Shown here piece by piece: positions 18,826 to 28,864 of a DNA stretch of 51,291 bases; within the stretch, counting starts at the first letter, position 1, and the number at the start of each line of letters is the position of its first letter. The notes below the pieces were generated by a model, which was given only the letters and a program-made list of their open reading frames with translations, searched no databases and had not been told where the DNA came from. The DNA is from Planctomycetota bacterium (lineage in GTDB: Bacteria > Planctomycetota > Planctomycetia > Pirellulales > Pirellulaceae), in contig JAJDEH010000008.1 in assembly GCA_029259935.1 (NCBI GenBank), positions 1 to 51,291 of the forward strand. The letters are read 5' to 3'. The position numbers and the translations under genes were made by a program.

Positions 18826-19782
18826 TTAGTCTTTCGTCGTCGACTTCCGATCGTGGTGGGGCTCCGCCAGTTTGCCGTACAGATCTGGTCGGCGTTGTCG
18901 GAAGTTGCGACTGGTTGCTCGGACTTGGCGAATCTTTTTTAGATTGATCGTTGCGGAGATGTACGATTCCTGTTTGTCCGGACCGCGGGCGATGATCCGC
19001 GCGGGCCAGTCGCCGATCATGGTGCCGCCGCCATAGGCTTGGTTCGTGGCGATCATGGCAACCTGACTCTGAAACATCGTCGACTTTACGATGAAGTCCT
19101 CGGCCGCGCCGCCGCGACCGTTGACCCAGATCAGCAGTTCGGCCCCTTTAAGCGACAAGACACGTGCCGGTTCGGGAAACCAGCCGTCGTAGCAAGTCAT
19201 GATTCCCACCTTGCCGAAATCAAAATCGAACACCGGTAGATCCTTGCCCGGTTCCATGATCCATTCCGGGTCATTGCGAATCATCCAGTCGCGCGACTTG
19301 CCTGCTGGCGGACGTGCCCACGGTGGCCCGCTGCGATCCCAATGGTCGATGGCTGCATGCGTCTTGCGATACTTGCCCATGATCTTGCCGTCGCGATCGA
19401 AGACCAAGGCGGTGTTCGCAAATGTTTCGTCGTCGAACACTTCCCAACAACCGACGACGACGTAAATAGAGTTCTTCCTTGCCGCCGCCGAAATCTGTTT
19501 GGTTTGCGGCCCAGGCACGGAGATCCGCCCCAGAACGTATTCCGGAAAGACCACTAGCTGCGCCCCATCCTTCCCAGCGCGATCGATGAACGGCAGGAAC
19601 CGCGGCGTCGGATCGTATCCTTCGCGCCGAACATCGCCCTTGTCGTATCCGCTGATCTGCACGGCGGCAACTTTGACCAGATCGCGATTGACGCCGCTGG
19701 GTTCCAGTGCGCGACCGATCCGATCTGTCACGAGTCCGACCAGGATGAAGGCGGAAAGCAATAAGACGATTCGTGGTCGCAT
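18826..19782 (-). CDS. secreted carbon-nitrogen hydrolase (nitrilase superfamily)
   Basis: A 318-residue enzyme that hydrolyses a carbon-nitrogen bond (amide or nitrile; exact substrate unknown). The nitrilase triad is visible: E in VVFPEYVLGR, K in GKYRKTHAAI and the nucleophile C in GIMTCYDGWFPE. It starts at the ATG at 19782, with GAGG seven bases upstream; the TTG at 19806 is less likely. The first 25 residues (RPRIVLLLSAFILVGLVTD) are a signal peptide or membrane anchor, so it acts outside the cytoplasm. It stands alone, just outside the island border. Confidence 0.82.
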   Translation of the reverse strand: MRPRIVLLLSAFILVGLVTDRIGRALEPSGVNRDLVKVAAVQISGYDKGDVRREGYDPTPRFLPFIDRAGKDGAQLVVFPEYVLGRISVPGPQTKQISAAARKNSIYVVVGCWEVFDDETFANTALVFDRDGKIMGKYRKTHAAIDHWDRSGPPWARPPAGKSRDWMIRNDPEWIMEPGKDLPVFDFDFGKVGIMTCYDGWFPEPARVLSLKGAELLIWVNGRGGAAEDFIVKSTMFQSQVAMIATNQAYGGGTMIGDWPARIIARGPDKQESYISATINLKKIRQVRATSRNFRQRRPDLYGKLAEPHHDRKSTTKD

Positions 19783-20022
19783 GGTCAGGCCTCGACGTGA
19801 TTCCAAGTTGGCAGGCTAGAAGCCAATATTATAGCTGTTTTGCGTTTTCGTTGGCGCTGCGCGGGGATCCGACTTCCTCCGCGGCATCTTTGACCCCAGA
19901 CGCAACTTGGGCCACATCCATCCGGCAGCCGTCTTGGTACCGGGGATGTTGGCCTTAGCGAGGATCGAGTGATAAGATAACTAGCGGTAATTAAGTGATC
20001 CCCGCGAACAGAAAAAATCTCG

Positions 20023-23000
20023 ATGCAGGATTCCGCCGATCCGAAAGGGAGTCCGGAAGGTCAAGCAGAGGTCGACCGCACGCACACCGTAGACCGCTTG
20101 GATTCCACGGTTTCCTCCAATCGTCAGGGTGCCGAAGCGGCGACGACTTTGCCGGGGAGGCCCCAGTTCGCGCCTGCGGGTGAAGCACTTGTCGGCGGTC
20201 GCTACACAATCGTCGACGAGATCGACCGCGGTGGAATGGGTGTCGTCTACCGCGCCATCGATGCCGATATGCAGCGGCCTCTGGCGGTTAAGGTGTTGTT
20301 GGCTCGCGACGAACCGGGCGGCCTTGCCGAAGAGCGGTTCTTGGCGGAAGCTCGGATCACCGGACAGTTACAGCATCCAGGCATCGCGCCGGTTCACGAG
20401 ATCGGCCGCCTTGAGGATGGTCGGCCGTTTTTTGCAATGAAGCTGATTGCCGGTCGAACGTTGGCGGACTTGCTGAAGGAGCGGTCTTCACCCGCCAGCG
20501 AGCTACCGAACTTTCTCAAGATCTTTGAACAAATCGCCCAGACGCTGGCGTACGCGCATTCCGAAGGAATTATTCACCGCGATCTCAAACCCGGCAACGT
20601 CATGGTCGGCGCATTTGGTGAGGTGCAGGTGATGGACTGGGGGCTGGCCCGGCGGTTGAACACGGGATCGGGACCAGCACCACCGGTGGCGGGAAGCCGC
20701 GAAGACGACGGTGAGCGGCCAGATGACGCCGACACGCGACCACTCGATTCCTCCGCCACGCCCGGCGAGCGCCTCACGCGTCATGGCGACGTGATGGGGA
20801 CACCGGCCTACATGCCACCGGAACAGGCGCGTGGCGAAGTCGCGTCGCTCGATCAGCGCAGCGACGTCTTTGGCTTAGGCGGCATCTTGTGCGCGATCCT
20901 CACTGGCCATCCACCGTACGAGCGTCACGAAGACGCCACTCCGTTGGCTCAAGCCGTGCAAGGAGATGTCTCGAAGGCGCAGCAGCGCTTGGCGGGCTGT
21001 GGTGCCGACGGCGAGGTCATCGAACTGGCCCAAACGTGCCTTGCGCCCGCCGCTGCCGACCGACCCGCCGATGCCGGCGAAGTGGCCCGACGCTTGTCTT
21101 CCTATCTGAACTCCGTGCAGGAACGGCTCAAGCAGGCGGCCATCGACCAGGCGGCGGCGGAAGCCAAGGCCATCGAAGAACGCAAACGACGTCGCGTCGG
21201 CATGGCTCTGTTGGCGTCTCTCGTTCTGCTTGTTACGACGATTGGCGGAGCGGCAACATGGTATCTCAACCACCGCGTCATCACGCAATCGAAGATAAGC
21301 CAGGCCACCGGCGACATCACCGCGTCGCTTGACGAGGCCGAGCGCAGTTACGCGGACCTGTTCACGGTCCTGCAAGATTCCAAACGCGCCTACACCCTGA
21401 TGGACGAACCGCTCATCTGGCGCGGAAAGCTCGATACGGCGCTATCGGCCGTGGGCCGCGCCGAAAGTCTGGCGCGACAGGTGGAGGTGGATCCTGAGCT
21501 TGATCAACGCATTGGCGCTCTGAACCAGCAATTGACCACCGCGCTGGAAGACCACGAACTTGCCGTTCGTTTGGAAGCGATTCGCTTGCAGGCCAGCGCG
21601 ATCGCCGGGGGCAAGTGGGACCCGTCACTAGCAGCTCCCGTATATCAAACGGAGTTCCGCGCGGCCGATCTTCCGATTCTAACGGGTGATCCATCCGGCT
21701 TGGCGTCGCGCATTCAGCAGTCTTCAATCCACCCTTTTATCGTCGCCGCGCTGGATCATTGGGCCGGCGCCTTGTCCGAGGGCGAGGAACTCGCCCGTGT
21801 GCTGGAGGTCGCCCGACGGGCGGATCCAGAATCGTGGCGCGACCGAGTGCGCACGGCGTCGAACTGGTCGAATCTGGCGGAACTCCAGGCACTCGTCGAC
21901 GATTGTGACGTAGCGGAGCAATCGCCCCAGATTCTAGTCTTGCTCGCCTGGCGCATGCGTACAGTGGGAGTCGATAGCACTCCGTTTTTGCTGCGCGTGC
22001 AACGTCGTTACCCGTCGGATTATTGGGTGAACCTCACGCTAGGCGATCATGCCCGCGATTTGAATGTCCGAATCGCCTTTGATCGGGCCGCATTGGCGAT
22101 TCGTCCAGAGAGCATTGCGGCCTGGAACAACCTAGGCAGTACCTATTTTTCCACGAAAGACTTCGACGGCGCGATTGATGCGTTTCGCCAAGCACTAGCC
22201 ATCAACCCGGAATTTGCGTTCGCGCAGCACAACTTGGGTAATGCGTTGGCCGCCAACGGGGATATGGATGGCGCGATGGCGGCCTTCCGTCAAGCCTTGA
22301 AGATCGACCCAGAGTACGTCGAGTCTCAGAGCAACCTGGGGAATACACTGCAGGCAAAAGGCCGTCTCGATGACGCCATTGCGGCCTATCATGAAGCAAT
22401 TCGCATGGACTCGACGCACGCCAATGCACATTCCAATCTTGGCACGGCATTCATGGAAAAGGGGAACTTGGATGATGCGATCGACTCTTTTCGTCGGGCC
22501 CTTGAACTCGTTCCCCAAGACGCAACTACCAACAACGATTTGGGCTCGGCCCTGCACGCCCGGGGTGACCTGGACGACGCCATCGCCGTTTTTCATCAGG
22601 CGATTGAAATCGATCCGCAAATGGTTCAGGCCCATGTGAATCTCGGCATCGCGCAGCTCAGTAAGGGAAACGCGGACGCAGCGGTCGCCGCCAATCGTCG
22701 GGCCCTGGAATTGGACGCACAAAATGTCGACGCCCACTACGGACTGGGTAACGGATTGCGTGCCAGGAACGACTTGGACGAGGCGATCGCGGCCTATCGC
22801 CAAACGCTGGCCCTTAACCCCAACTTCGCGCAAGCCCACAACAATCTGGGAAACGCACTATCGGCCAAAGGCGACATGCCGGCCGCCATCGCCGCCTATC
22901 GCCGCGCGCTGGCTATCGATCCCAAGTTACGGCAAAGTCAAAGCAATCTCGGAGTCGCCCTAGCGATGACAGGCGACCTGGACGGCGCGATTGAGGTTTT

Positions 23001-23799
23001 TCAGAATGCCCTGAAGCTCAATCCCAATGACGCCGGCCTCCACTACAGTCTGGGACTCGCTCTGTCATCCAACGGAGACGTCGACGGCGCGATGGCGGCC
23101 TACCGCCAAGCCTTGGCTCTCGATCCAGACCAGGCCGAGGCACACTGCAACCTGGCGCATCTCTTAAGGCAAAAAGGAAGGTTCGGCGACTCGCTGCAAG
23201 AGTTTCGCCGTGGGCACGAGATCGGGTCGAAACGGACTGGCTGGCCTTACCCGTCGGCGACTTGGGTTGCCGAGGCGGAACAGATTGAAGCGGCGAACCG
23301 CAGGCTACCCGACGTGCTGAGCGGCGAAGCATCGCCCGCCGATACGCGAGAACATCTTCAGATGGCCCATCTTTTGTTCCACTACAAGAAGGAATTCAAG
23401 CACGCAACTCGCTTCTATGCGGAAGCCTTCAAGGTCGAACCCAAACAGGCCAACGACCTACAAGCGGGCCATCGATACAACGCCGTCTGCGCTGCGGCCA
23501 TGGCGATCGCGGAATTGGAGGAGAACGAATCCGCGGACGAACGAGACAAGTGGCTCGAACAAGCACGAACATGGCTGCAAGCGGACCTCGATGCTTGGAC
23601 GAAACTGCTCGACGAGAACCCTCAGGCCGCGCTCTTGATCAACCACACGCTTGAACGATGGCAAGCGGACCGCCAACTGGCGTCCGTCCGCGGCGAGAGC
23701 GTCCTGGCCACGATTCCCGCCGACGAGCAAGACGCCTGGCGAAAGCTTTGGGCCGATGTGCAAAGTCTTCACACCCGATCGAGTACCAAGAACGAATAA
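20023..23799 (+). CDS. serine/threonine protein kinase with 11 TPR repeats
   Basis: A 1258-residue Hanks-type kinase. Residues 60-340 are the kinase domain: Gly loop DRGGMGVVY (68-76), catalytic Lys90 in [14 protein letters not shown] near 185, and DWG near 205 in place of DFG, a change common in planctomycete kinases. A Pro/Asp-rich insert and [11 protein letters not shown] follow. A single membrane helix lies near 392-412 ([19 protein letters not shown]), so the kinase is cytoplasmic and the rest is on the other side. About 695-1065 hold 11 TPR units of 34 residues (NLGNAL..KGD.D.AIAAYRQAL..P), a protein-binding scaffold. The gene has no clear ribosome-binding site and no obvious partner. 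Confidence 0.9.
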   Translation: MQDSADPKGSPEGQAEVDRTHTVDRLDSTVSSNRQGAEAATTLPGRPQFAPAGEALVGGRYTIVDEIDRGGMGVVYRAIDADMQRPLAVKVLLARDEPGGLAEERFLAEARITGQLQHPGIAPVHEIGRLEDGRPFFAMKLIAGRTLADLLKERSSPASELPNFLKIFEQIAQTLAYAHSEGIIHRDLKPGNVMVGAFGEVQVMDWGLARRLNTGSGPAPPVAGSREDDGERPDDADTRPLDSSATPGERLTRHGDVMGTPAYMPPEQARGEVASLDQRSDVFGLGGILCAILTGHPPYERHEDATPLAQAVQGDVSKAQQRLAGCGADGEVIELAQTCLAPAAADRPADAGEVARRLSSYLNSVQERLKQAAIDQAAAEAKAIEERKRRRVGMALLASLVLLVTTIGGAATWYLNHRVITQSKISQATGDITASLDEAERSYADLFTVLQDSKRAYTLMDEPLIWRGKLDTALSAVGRAESLARQVEVDPELDQRIGALNQQLTTALEDHELAVRLEAIRLQASAIAGGKWDPSLAAPVYQTEFRAADLPILTGDPSGLASRIQQSSIHPFIVAALDHWAGALSEGEELARVLEVARRADPESWRDRVRTASNWSNLAELQALVDDCDVAEQSPQILVLLAWRMRTVGVDSTPFLLRVQRRYPSDYWVNLTLGDHARDLNVRIAFDRAALAIRPESIAAWNNLGSTYFSTKDFDGAIDAFRQALAINPEFAFAQHNLGNALAANGDMDGAMAAFRQALKIDPEYVESQSNLGNTLQAKGRLDDAIAAYHEAIRMDSTHANAHSNLGTAFMEKGNLDDAIDSFRRALELVPQDATTNNDLGSALHARGDLDDAIAVFHQAIEIDPQMVQAHVNLGIAQLSKGNADAAVAANRRALELDAQNVDAHYGLGNGLRARNDLDEAIAAYRQTLALNPNFAQAHNNLGNALSAKGDMPAAIAAYRRALAIDPKLRQSQSNLGVALAMTGDLDGAIEVFQNALKLNPNDAGLHYSLGLALSSNGDVDGAMAAYRQALALDPDQAEAHCNLAHLLRQKGRFGDSLQEFRRGHEIGSKRTGWPYPSATWVAEAEQIEAANRRLPDVLSGEASPADTREHLQMAHLLFHYKKEFKHATRFYAEAFKVEPKQANDLQAGHRYNAVCAAAMAIAELEENESADERDKWLEQARTWLQADLDAWTKLLDENPQAALLINHTLERWQADRQLASVRGESVLATIPADEQDAWRKLWADVQSLHTRSSTKNE

Positions 23800-23862
23800 G
23801 CACGCCGTGGGCCGCTGAACTGTCGCCCACGGATACGTCGTGGCAAGATGTGAGCAGCACGG

Positions 23863-24582
23863 ATGGTTTACGCGAAAGGGTTCTTTGATCTTCAGATCCA
23901 GTTTGCAGACAAGGTCGCAAAGCTTTCCGGCATCCCTTTGCCACGAGCGCTACTCGAATACACGAATCTATATGTCCGGTTTGGTTTGAATCGAGACTTT
24001 CATTCGGAGCATCCGACCTGGCAGGCATTCCTAGCCGGTTTGGAAGACGCTCACGATCGGTTGGAGTGGACCTATCGCTTTTACCTTTCGAGAGCCGACG
24101 TGATGGCGGGGCCGCCCATCGTGGCAACCTTTGGCTGTTTTTCGTACGCACTGATCCACGGGGACTGCATTCGTCTTCACTTCCAAAATTCCGACACGGA
24201 AGGCCACTCCTCCCTGGACGTTGCCTGCTTTCGGCAGAGACGCGACGACTTGACGGCCCTCTTCAGGCACGTGCAACGGACTCAGGACGAGCGAGTCCAG
24301 GTCGTGGGGGCCTCTTGGTTGTACAATCTGGCGGCGTATCGTCGCTTGTTCCCCGCCTCGTATGTGGCGACGGCGCGAGTCATCCCGGATCGGTTTCAGT
24401 CGATGCCGCTGTGGGGGCAATTTCTGGATCGGCACGGAGATACTAAAGAGAGAATGACACGGCCATTCTTGGAACGCCTGAAGCGAACCATGAGCGTCGA
24501 GCAATTACACGAATGCTTTCCTTTTCAGGTACTCAGGGTCCAGACGCCGGTTCGGGAATTTTGTGACTTCTACGGTATCTAG
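23863..24582 (+). CDS. conserved hypothetical protein
   Basis: I do not recognise this 239-residue protein. It is rich in aromatic and charged residues (TWQAFLAGLEDAHDRLEW, WTYRFYL, IHGDCIRLHFQNSD), has no signal peptide or membrane helix, and looks like a soluble mixed alpha/beta enzyme or binding protein. Conserved-looking positions are VQVVGASWLYNLAAYRRLFP and FPFQVLRVQTPVREFCDFY at the end. It begins 63 bases after the kinase gene and may be co-transcribed with it. It ends 57 bases before the convergent GGT-like gene. Confidence 0.6.
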   Translation: MVYAKGFFDLQIQFADKVAKLSGIPLPRALLEYTNLYVRFGLNRDFHSEHPTWQAFLAGLEDAHDRLEWTYRFYLSRADVMAGPPIVATFGCFSYALIHGDCIRLHFQNSDTEGHSSLDVACFRQRRDDLTALFRHVQRTQDERVQVVGASWLYNLAAYRRLFPASYVATARVIPDRFQSMPLWGQFLDRHGDTKERMTRPFLERLKRTMSVEQLHECFPFQVLRVQTPVREFCDFYGI

Positions 24583-24639
24583 TTCTAGTTACGATTTGTA
24601 GATGCCTTGGCGGGCATGCGAGAAGAACGGATCGCCGAC

Positions 24640-26289
24640 CTAGTCCGCCAGAGCGTAGCCATCGACACGTCCGTCCTGAACGATGTGCAGTGTATCCTCG
24701 TCGTCTAAGGTCAAGGCACCCACCAATCCCGTGAACGGCGACGGGCGTCCTTTCGAGAACGGAATCTTCCGCTCGGTCAACATCTCGAACACTTTGTCTT
24801 CGTAGTGTCTCTCGAAGTAAACCTTGCCATCGCGGCGAGGCAAGCCGAAGCGAGGCTGGTTCATCGCCTCGATCGGTGAGAGTCCCCATTCGACAACTCC
24901 CGCGCAGTATTGCCAAGGACCATGCACGAATCCGAAGCCGGGCGAGCCCGCGATCAGGCGAGGTTCTCCATCTTTGAATAACGCAAGGCTGGTTGAAACT
25001 CCAGGAGCACTCCCGCCAGACCCGCGGACGTGTTCGCGATTCATCGCATGCGCGGCGTAGACTCCATCGACCATGATTCCGGCGCCAAAGGCCGTCGGAG
25101 TATTGATTGAATGCGTCCCCCAAGCGATGTTGCCGTCCCGATCGCGGACAACCAGAAAACAGGTATTGAAGATCGCGTCGAATGTCAACTTTCGCGGTGG
25201 GCCGTTTAGAACCGCGTCGGCGCGCTGGCGAGCGTAATCGGGTGAGGCAAACTGTTCGTGGGTTTCTTTCGAGTAGTCGCGTGAAGAAAGGAACACTTCT
25301 TCCATGATGCGATACTGGCGATACAACGATTCTGGATTCGTTCGTGCCGGACCCGTCGACTTCAAATCCAAGGCCTCGTTCAAATGCAAGGCGTACGTGA
25401 TTAGGCCTGCCGCCGAAATGCGATAGCCGCGGTAATTGCCCTCTGGGTTGTCCTTCCGTCCGCGGCTCAAATCTCGCCAAGCCGCCATGTCCTTCATCGT
25501 AATGAGGCCGCCGTCGGACTTGGCGCGGCGAACATAGTTCGTGGCGAATTCACCCGCGTAGAAATACTCGGGTCCCTCCGCGGACACTCGTTCCAGTGTC
25601 TTACCGAGGTCCTTTTGGACAAGCGATTCGCCGGCTTGAAGGAAACGGCCTTCTTTTAACCAGAGTGCTTTTCCTTCTTCATGCCGAGCCGCCTTGGCAC
25701 TCGCCGCCCTCACGAGCAATGGCGCGACCGGGAAGCCTTCGTTGGCATATTTGATCGCGGGCTCAAATAGTTGTACCCACTTCAATTTTCCAAACTGCTT
25801 GTGGGCGGCATGAACGCCGGCCAGGAAGCCGGGAACCGGCATCGCGCGGCCCGTCTGCGTCACCGGGGACTCGCGTTCAAAGTCATACGGCTCGGCCTCC
25901 GCGGGTCCGAGCGGTCCCAAGACGCTGTTGATTTCACCGGTCGCCGCATCGAAGTATTTGATCGAGAACCCGCCGCCAATCGATGTCAATCCATGCTCGA
26001 CAACGGTCTGCGTCAGGGTGGCCGTCATGTAGGCGTCGGCCGCGTTACCGCCGCGCGATAACGCCCACATCGCCGACTCCGATGCTTCCTTGGATGTCGA
26101 CGCAACCGCCTGGTTCTTGCCGGTCGCGTAATGATCCTTGGCCCGTGAGAATCTTTGACGTTCCTGCGAAAACAACACATCGGGTGTCGCCGAGATTGCC
26201 GCAATCGCGGTCGCGTTCTTGAGCCATTGTCGGCGTGTCGAGCAGCAACGAGCGGGGGTACTCGTCTTCTCGGTGTTATCCCGCATCAT
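24640..26289 (-). CDS. gamma-glutamyltransferase-family (Ntn-hydrolase) enzyme, Tat-exported
   Basis: A 549-residue protein of the gamma-glutamyltranspeptidase family. The N-terminus has a Tat-like signal (TRRQWLKNATAIAAIS, about 18-33). The large-subunit signature is present (GGNAADAYMTATLTQTVVEHGLTSIGGG split over 80-107). The small subunit should begin at the Thr of AWGTHSINTPTAFG, the nucleophile made by self-cleavage, followed by GSAPGVSTSLALFKDG and IAGSPGF. It probably transfers or hydrolyses gamma-glutamyl or related amide groups in the periplasm; beta-lactam acylase-like relatives exist, so the substrate is open. The gene stands alone; a structured repeat lies before it. Confidence 0.82.
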   Translation of the reverse strand: MMRDNTEKTSTPARCCSTRRQWLKNATAIAAISATPDVLFSQERQRFSRAKDHYATGKNQAVASTSKEASESAMWALSRGGNAADAYMTATLTQTVVEHGLTSIGGGFSIKYFDAATGEINSVLGPLGPAEAEPYDFERESPVTQTGRAMPVPGFLAGVHAAHKQFGKLKWVQLFEPAIKYANEGFPVAPLLVRAASAKAARHEEGKALWLKEGRFLQAGESLVQKDLGKTLERVSAEGPEYFYAGEFATNYVRRAKSDGGLITMKDMAAWRDLSRGRKDNPEGNYRGYRISAAGLITYALHLNEALDLKSTGPARTNPESLYRQYRIMEEVFLSSRDYSKETHEQFASPDYARQRADAVLNGPPRKLTFDAIFNTCFLVVRDRDGNIAWGTHSINTPTAFGAGIMVDGVYAAHAMNREHVRGSGGSAPGVSTSLALFKDGEPRLIAGSPGFGFVHGPWQYCAGVVEWGLSPIEAMNQPRFGLPRRDGKVYFERHYEDKVFEMLTERKIPFSKGRPSPFTGLVGALTLDDEDTLHIVQDGRVDGYALAD

Positions 26290-26307
26290 TCGATCTCTCC
26301 CAGATAA

Positions 26308-26422
26308 CTAGGCTTCGTCCCAAGACTTCTTAGCGAAAGTCGTCTAGACTTTCGGCCACGCACAAAACCGAAACTCTTGACGAGTTTCGCTACGGTTTTT
26401 CGAGTTTTGGGATAAAGCCTAG
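26308..26422. repeat. 115-base structured palindromic element with two internal hairpins
   Basis: Outer arms CTAGGCTT-N3-CCCAA (26308-26323) and TTGGG-N3-AAGCCTAG (26407-26422) pair. Inside are two more perfect hairpins with the same design: CGAAAGTC-N5-GACTTTCG (26334-26354) and CGAAACTC-N5-GAGTTTCG (26369-26389), the second also enclosed by AAAACCG/CGGTTTT. It fills the gap upstream of the GGT-like gene and downstream of E2. It looks like a small mobile or REP/MITE-like repeat or a strong RNA structure; no protein is encoded. Confidence 0.6.
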
Positions 26423-26467
26423 AGCGAGGATCGTTGGCACGCAATCCGTGCGCGGGTACCCCTGGGG

Positions 26468-27736
26468 TTAACTGACTGGCAGCAACATCGCGGCCGGGTT
26501 CTTTAGATGTTGTGACACGATATTGCCAAACGTCGCGCCGATCGCGCCATCGACGACGCGATGGTCAAAAGAGAAGGACAGGTACAGCATGTCGGCCGGT
26601 CGGATGTTGCCTGCATCGTCGTAAACCGGCCGCTTGACGACCTGGCCGACGCCCATGATGCCGACTTCGGGATGATTGATGATTGGCGTGGAAATCAAGC
26701 CGCCGATGCCGCCGATCGAAGTGATCGTAAAAGTTCCGTTCCGCAATTCGTCGCGAGCCGCCTTGCCGTCCCGCGCGGCATTTGACAGCCGGTCGATCTC
26801 GCGAGCAACTTGTAGAATATCCAGTGTGTCGGCATTGCGAATGACCGGGACGACAAGCCCGTCGCGTGTATTGGTGGCGATTCCAATGTCGTACCGGTCG
26901 TGCAACACGATCTCGCTCGTTTCTTCGTCAAGCGACGCGTTGGCGATCGCAACTTCCTTCAGCGCTTCGACGACGGCTTTGACGAAGAACGCCATATAGG
27001 TCAGCTTCACGCCTTGCCGCTGGCAGGTCTCCTTGAGCGAGCCGCGCAAATTCACGAGTTCCGTCACGTCGCATTCGTCTACATAGCTGTAATGCGGAAT
27101 CGTGGTCTTGGCGTGGACCATCTGTTCGGCAATTTTTCGGCGGATGCCCTTGAGCTTGATTCGTGTGCCCGCCCGATAATTCGTCAATCCAAGCAAGTCG
27201 GTTGGCTGCCGTGATTCACTGCCGGATGTGGTCGCTGGTGGAGGCGAACTTGCCTGAATGCAGGCTGCCAAATCGTCGATCAGGATGCGGCCGCTGGGGC
27301 CGCTGCCCGGGACTCGGTGTAAGTCAATCCCGAGTTGCCGCGCCATGCGGCGAACCGAAGGCGCTGCCCGAACAGAGGCTGCCGTCTGATCGCCATTGAC
27401 ACTTTGAGCGACATCAACGGTCTGAGCGACATCGCGACTTACGGATGACGCCTTCGCCGCCGCTTTCTTTTTCTTCTTTTTGGCCGTCTTGCGTTTTGTG
27501 CCCTTCGCGCCTTCGTACTTCAAAATTACGCCGCCGACTTGGATATCGTCCCCCTCGTTCACCAGCAGATCCGTGATACGGCCCGCGAACGGCGCGGGTA
27601 ATTCCATGGTGGCCTTGTCGGTCATCACCTCGGCTAAAGGCTGCCCTTGCTTGACCGTCGCGCCAGGCGTTACGAGCCACTCAACCAGTTCGGCTTCGTA
27701 AACACCTTCGCCCAGTTCGGGTAATTGAAAATCCAT
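26468..27736 (-). CDS. 2-oxo acid dehydrogenase complex, E2 acyltransferase
   Basis: A 422-residue dihydrolipoamide acyltransferase that moves the acyl group from E1 to coenzyme A. Residues 1-76 are a lipoyl domain with the lipoylated Lys in TDKATMELP (about 42). A Lys/Ala-rich linker (about 78-100) follows, then the E3-binding domain (PSVRRMARQLGIDLHRVPGSG, split, about 125-160) and the catalytic domain with the active-site SFDHRVVDGA near 392. It is the last gene of an E1 alpha-E1 beta-E2 operon. The acid used (pyruvate, acetoin or branched-chain) cannot be fixed from sequence; no E3 gene lies nearby. Confidence 0.9.
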   Translation of the reverse strand: MDFQLPELGEGVYEAELVEWLVTPGATVKQGQPLAEVMTDKATMELPAPFAGRITDLLVNEGDDIQVGGVILKYEGAKGTKRKTAKKKKKKAAAKASSVSRDVAQTVDVAQSVNGDQTAASVRAAPSVRRMARQLGIDLHRVPGSGPSGRILIDDLAACIQASSPPPATTSGSESRQPTDLLGLTNYRAGTRIKLKGIRRKIAEQMVHAKTTIPHYSYVDECDVTELVNLRGSLKETCQRQGVKLTYMAFFVKAVVEALKEVAIANASLDEETSEIVLHDRYDIGIATNTRDGLVVPVIRNADTLDILQVAREIDRLSNAARDGKAARDELRNGTFTITSIGGIGGLISTPIINHPEVGIMGVGQVVKRPVYDDAGNIRPADMLYLSFSFDHRVVDGAIGATFGNIVSQHLKNPAAMLLPVS

Positions 27737-27778
27737 GGTTACCTCGTATCGCGAAATAGTCGCGCAAAAAACTTGACT

Positions 27779-28837
27779 CTACGTCGGCTCGTTCGCGAGT
27801 TCTTGCATCGCTAGTTTAATGTCTTGCAGTTGCGGGACGGAATTTTCCTCGTAAACGTGGTTCAGCCCGATACCGGGGATATGTTGGCCTGCTAGAACGC
27901 GGGGGCGGACCAGCAGTTCATAAAAATGTTCCTCGACGACTCGCCGCAGCAAGTGCTCGCCGAAGTTCGTGACCTCCGTATCTTCATTGACGACAAGCAC
28001 TCGGCCCGTTTTCAGAATGCTCTGGCTGATCATTTTCCAGTCATAAGGAAAGATGCTGCGCAGGTCGATTACGTCGAACGAGTGTCCGTCCTCTTGGCGC
28101 AACTCATTCGCCGCCCGGACGGCCAGCGGTAAAGTGCGTCCATAGCTAATCACCGTTGCCGCCGAACCCTCGCAAGCGAGCTTCGCGACCCCGATGGGCA
28201 CCAAGTACTCTTCAACGGCGGGCCAACGCGGCTGCCAATCCGTTCGATCGCCCACCGGTGCGTCGATCATGCTTTTGAGTTCTTTTTCATTCGTCGGTTC
28301 GCCAGGAATCAACTCTTTGCTCGGCAAGCGAAGCAGCGCCTTGGGCAGCAAAACCAAGACGGGGTTAGGGTCTCTAATTGCCGCGATCATTAGCCCGTAC
28401 CCGTCCAGCGGCGTGCTGGGCATGACGATTTTCCAACCCGGCAGACGCGTGGCGATGCTCTCGAAGGAGTGCGAATGATACAAGCTGCCGTGAATTCCCG
28501 ATCCGCTGGGCGTCATGACCACGATCGGCATATCAAAGTTGCCGGCGCTGGCCCAGCGTTGGTTGCCGGCGACCTTCAGCAAATCGATCGTATTAAAGCC
28601 GTAATCGCAGAACTGAATCTCGGCGACTGGGCGGCCGCCCGCATAAGCGATTCCCATGGCGGTGCCGATAATGCCTCGCTCGTCCAGCGGCGAATTCCAG
28701 GCGGTCTTTAAGCCTTGGGTCGCGGTGAAGACACCTCCCAGCGGAGGTCCCACGTCTTGGCCGAAAACGTCCGTCACGCCTAAATTTTCTTCACCGTAGT
28801 GAAGCGCAAGGCGAACTGCTTGTACTAATGTGGCCAT
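27779..28837 (-). CDS. 2-oxo acid dehydrogenase complex, E1 beta subunit
   Basis: A 352-residue transketolase-like beta subunit. The opening (TLVQAVRLALHYGEENLGVTDVFGQDVG) and ERGIIGTAMGIAYAGGRPVAEIQF are characteristic, as is the C-terminal transketolase domain with VLVVNEDTEVTNFGEHL. It pairs with E1 alpha to make the thiamine-diphosphate site that decarboxylates the 2-oxo acid. The start ATG has GAGGAG upstream, 27 bases after E1 alpha, and E2 follows after 42 bases. The family resemblance is closest to branched-chain or acetoin type enzymes, which is not decisive. Confidence 0.9.
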   Translation of the reverse strand: MATLVQAVRLALHYGEENLGVTDVFGQDVGPPLGGVFTATQGLKTAWNSPLDERGIIGTAMGIAYAGGRPVAEIQFCDYGFNTIDLLKVAGNQRWASAGNFDMPIVVMTPSGSGIHGSLYHSHSFESIATRLPGWKIVMPSTPLDGYGLMIAAIRDPNPVLVLLPKALLRLPSKELIPGEPTNEKELKSMIDAPVGDRTDWQPRWPAVEEYLVPIGVAKLACEGSAATVISYGRTLPLAVRAANELRQEDGHSFDVIDLRSIFPYDWKMISQSILKTGRVLVVNEDTEVTNFGEHLLRRVVEEHFYELLVRPRVLAGQHIPGIGLNHVYEENSVPQLQDIKLAMQELANEPT

Positions 28838-28864
28838 GGCTTGGCTCCTCGTGCGTGGCAGGTG

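Noticed and set aside
18626..18829. 67-codon plus-strand gene across the tRNA fragment
   Set aside because: It reads through the tRNA fragment and has no start signal; only a short heptad-like end looks protein-like.
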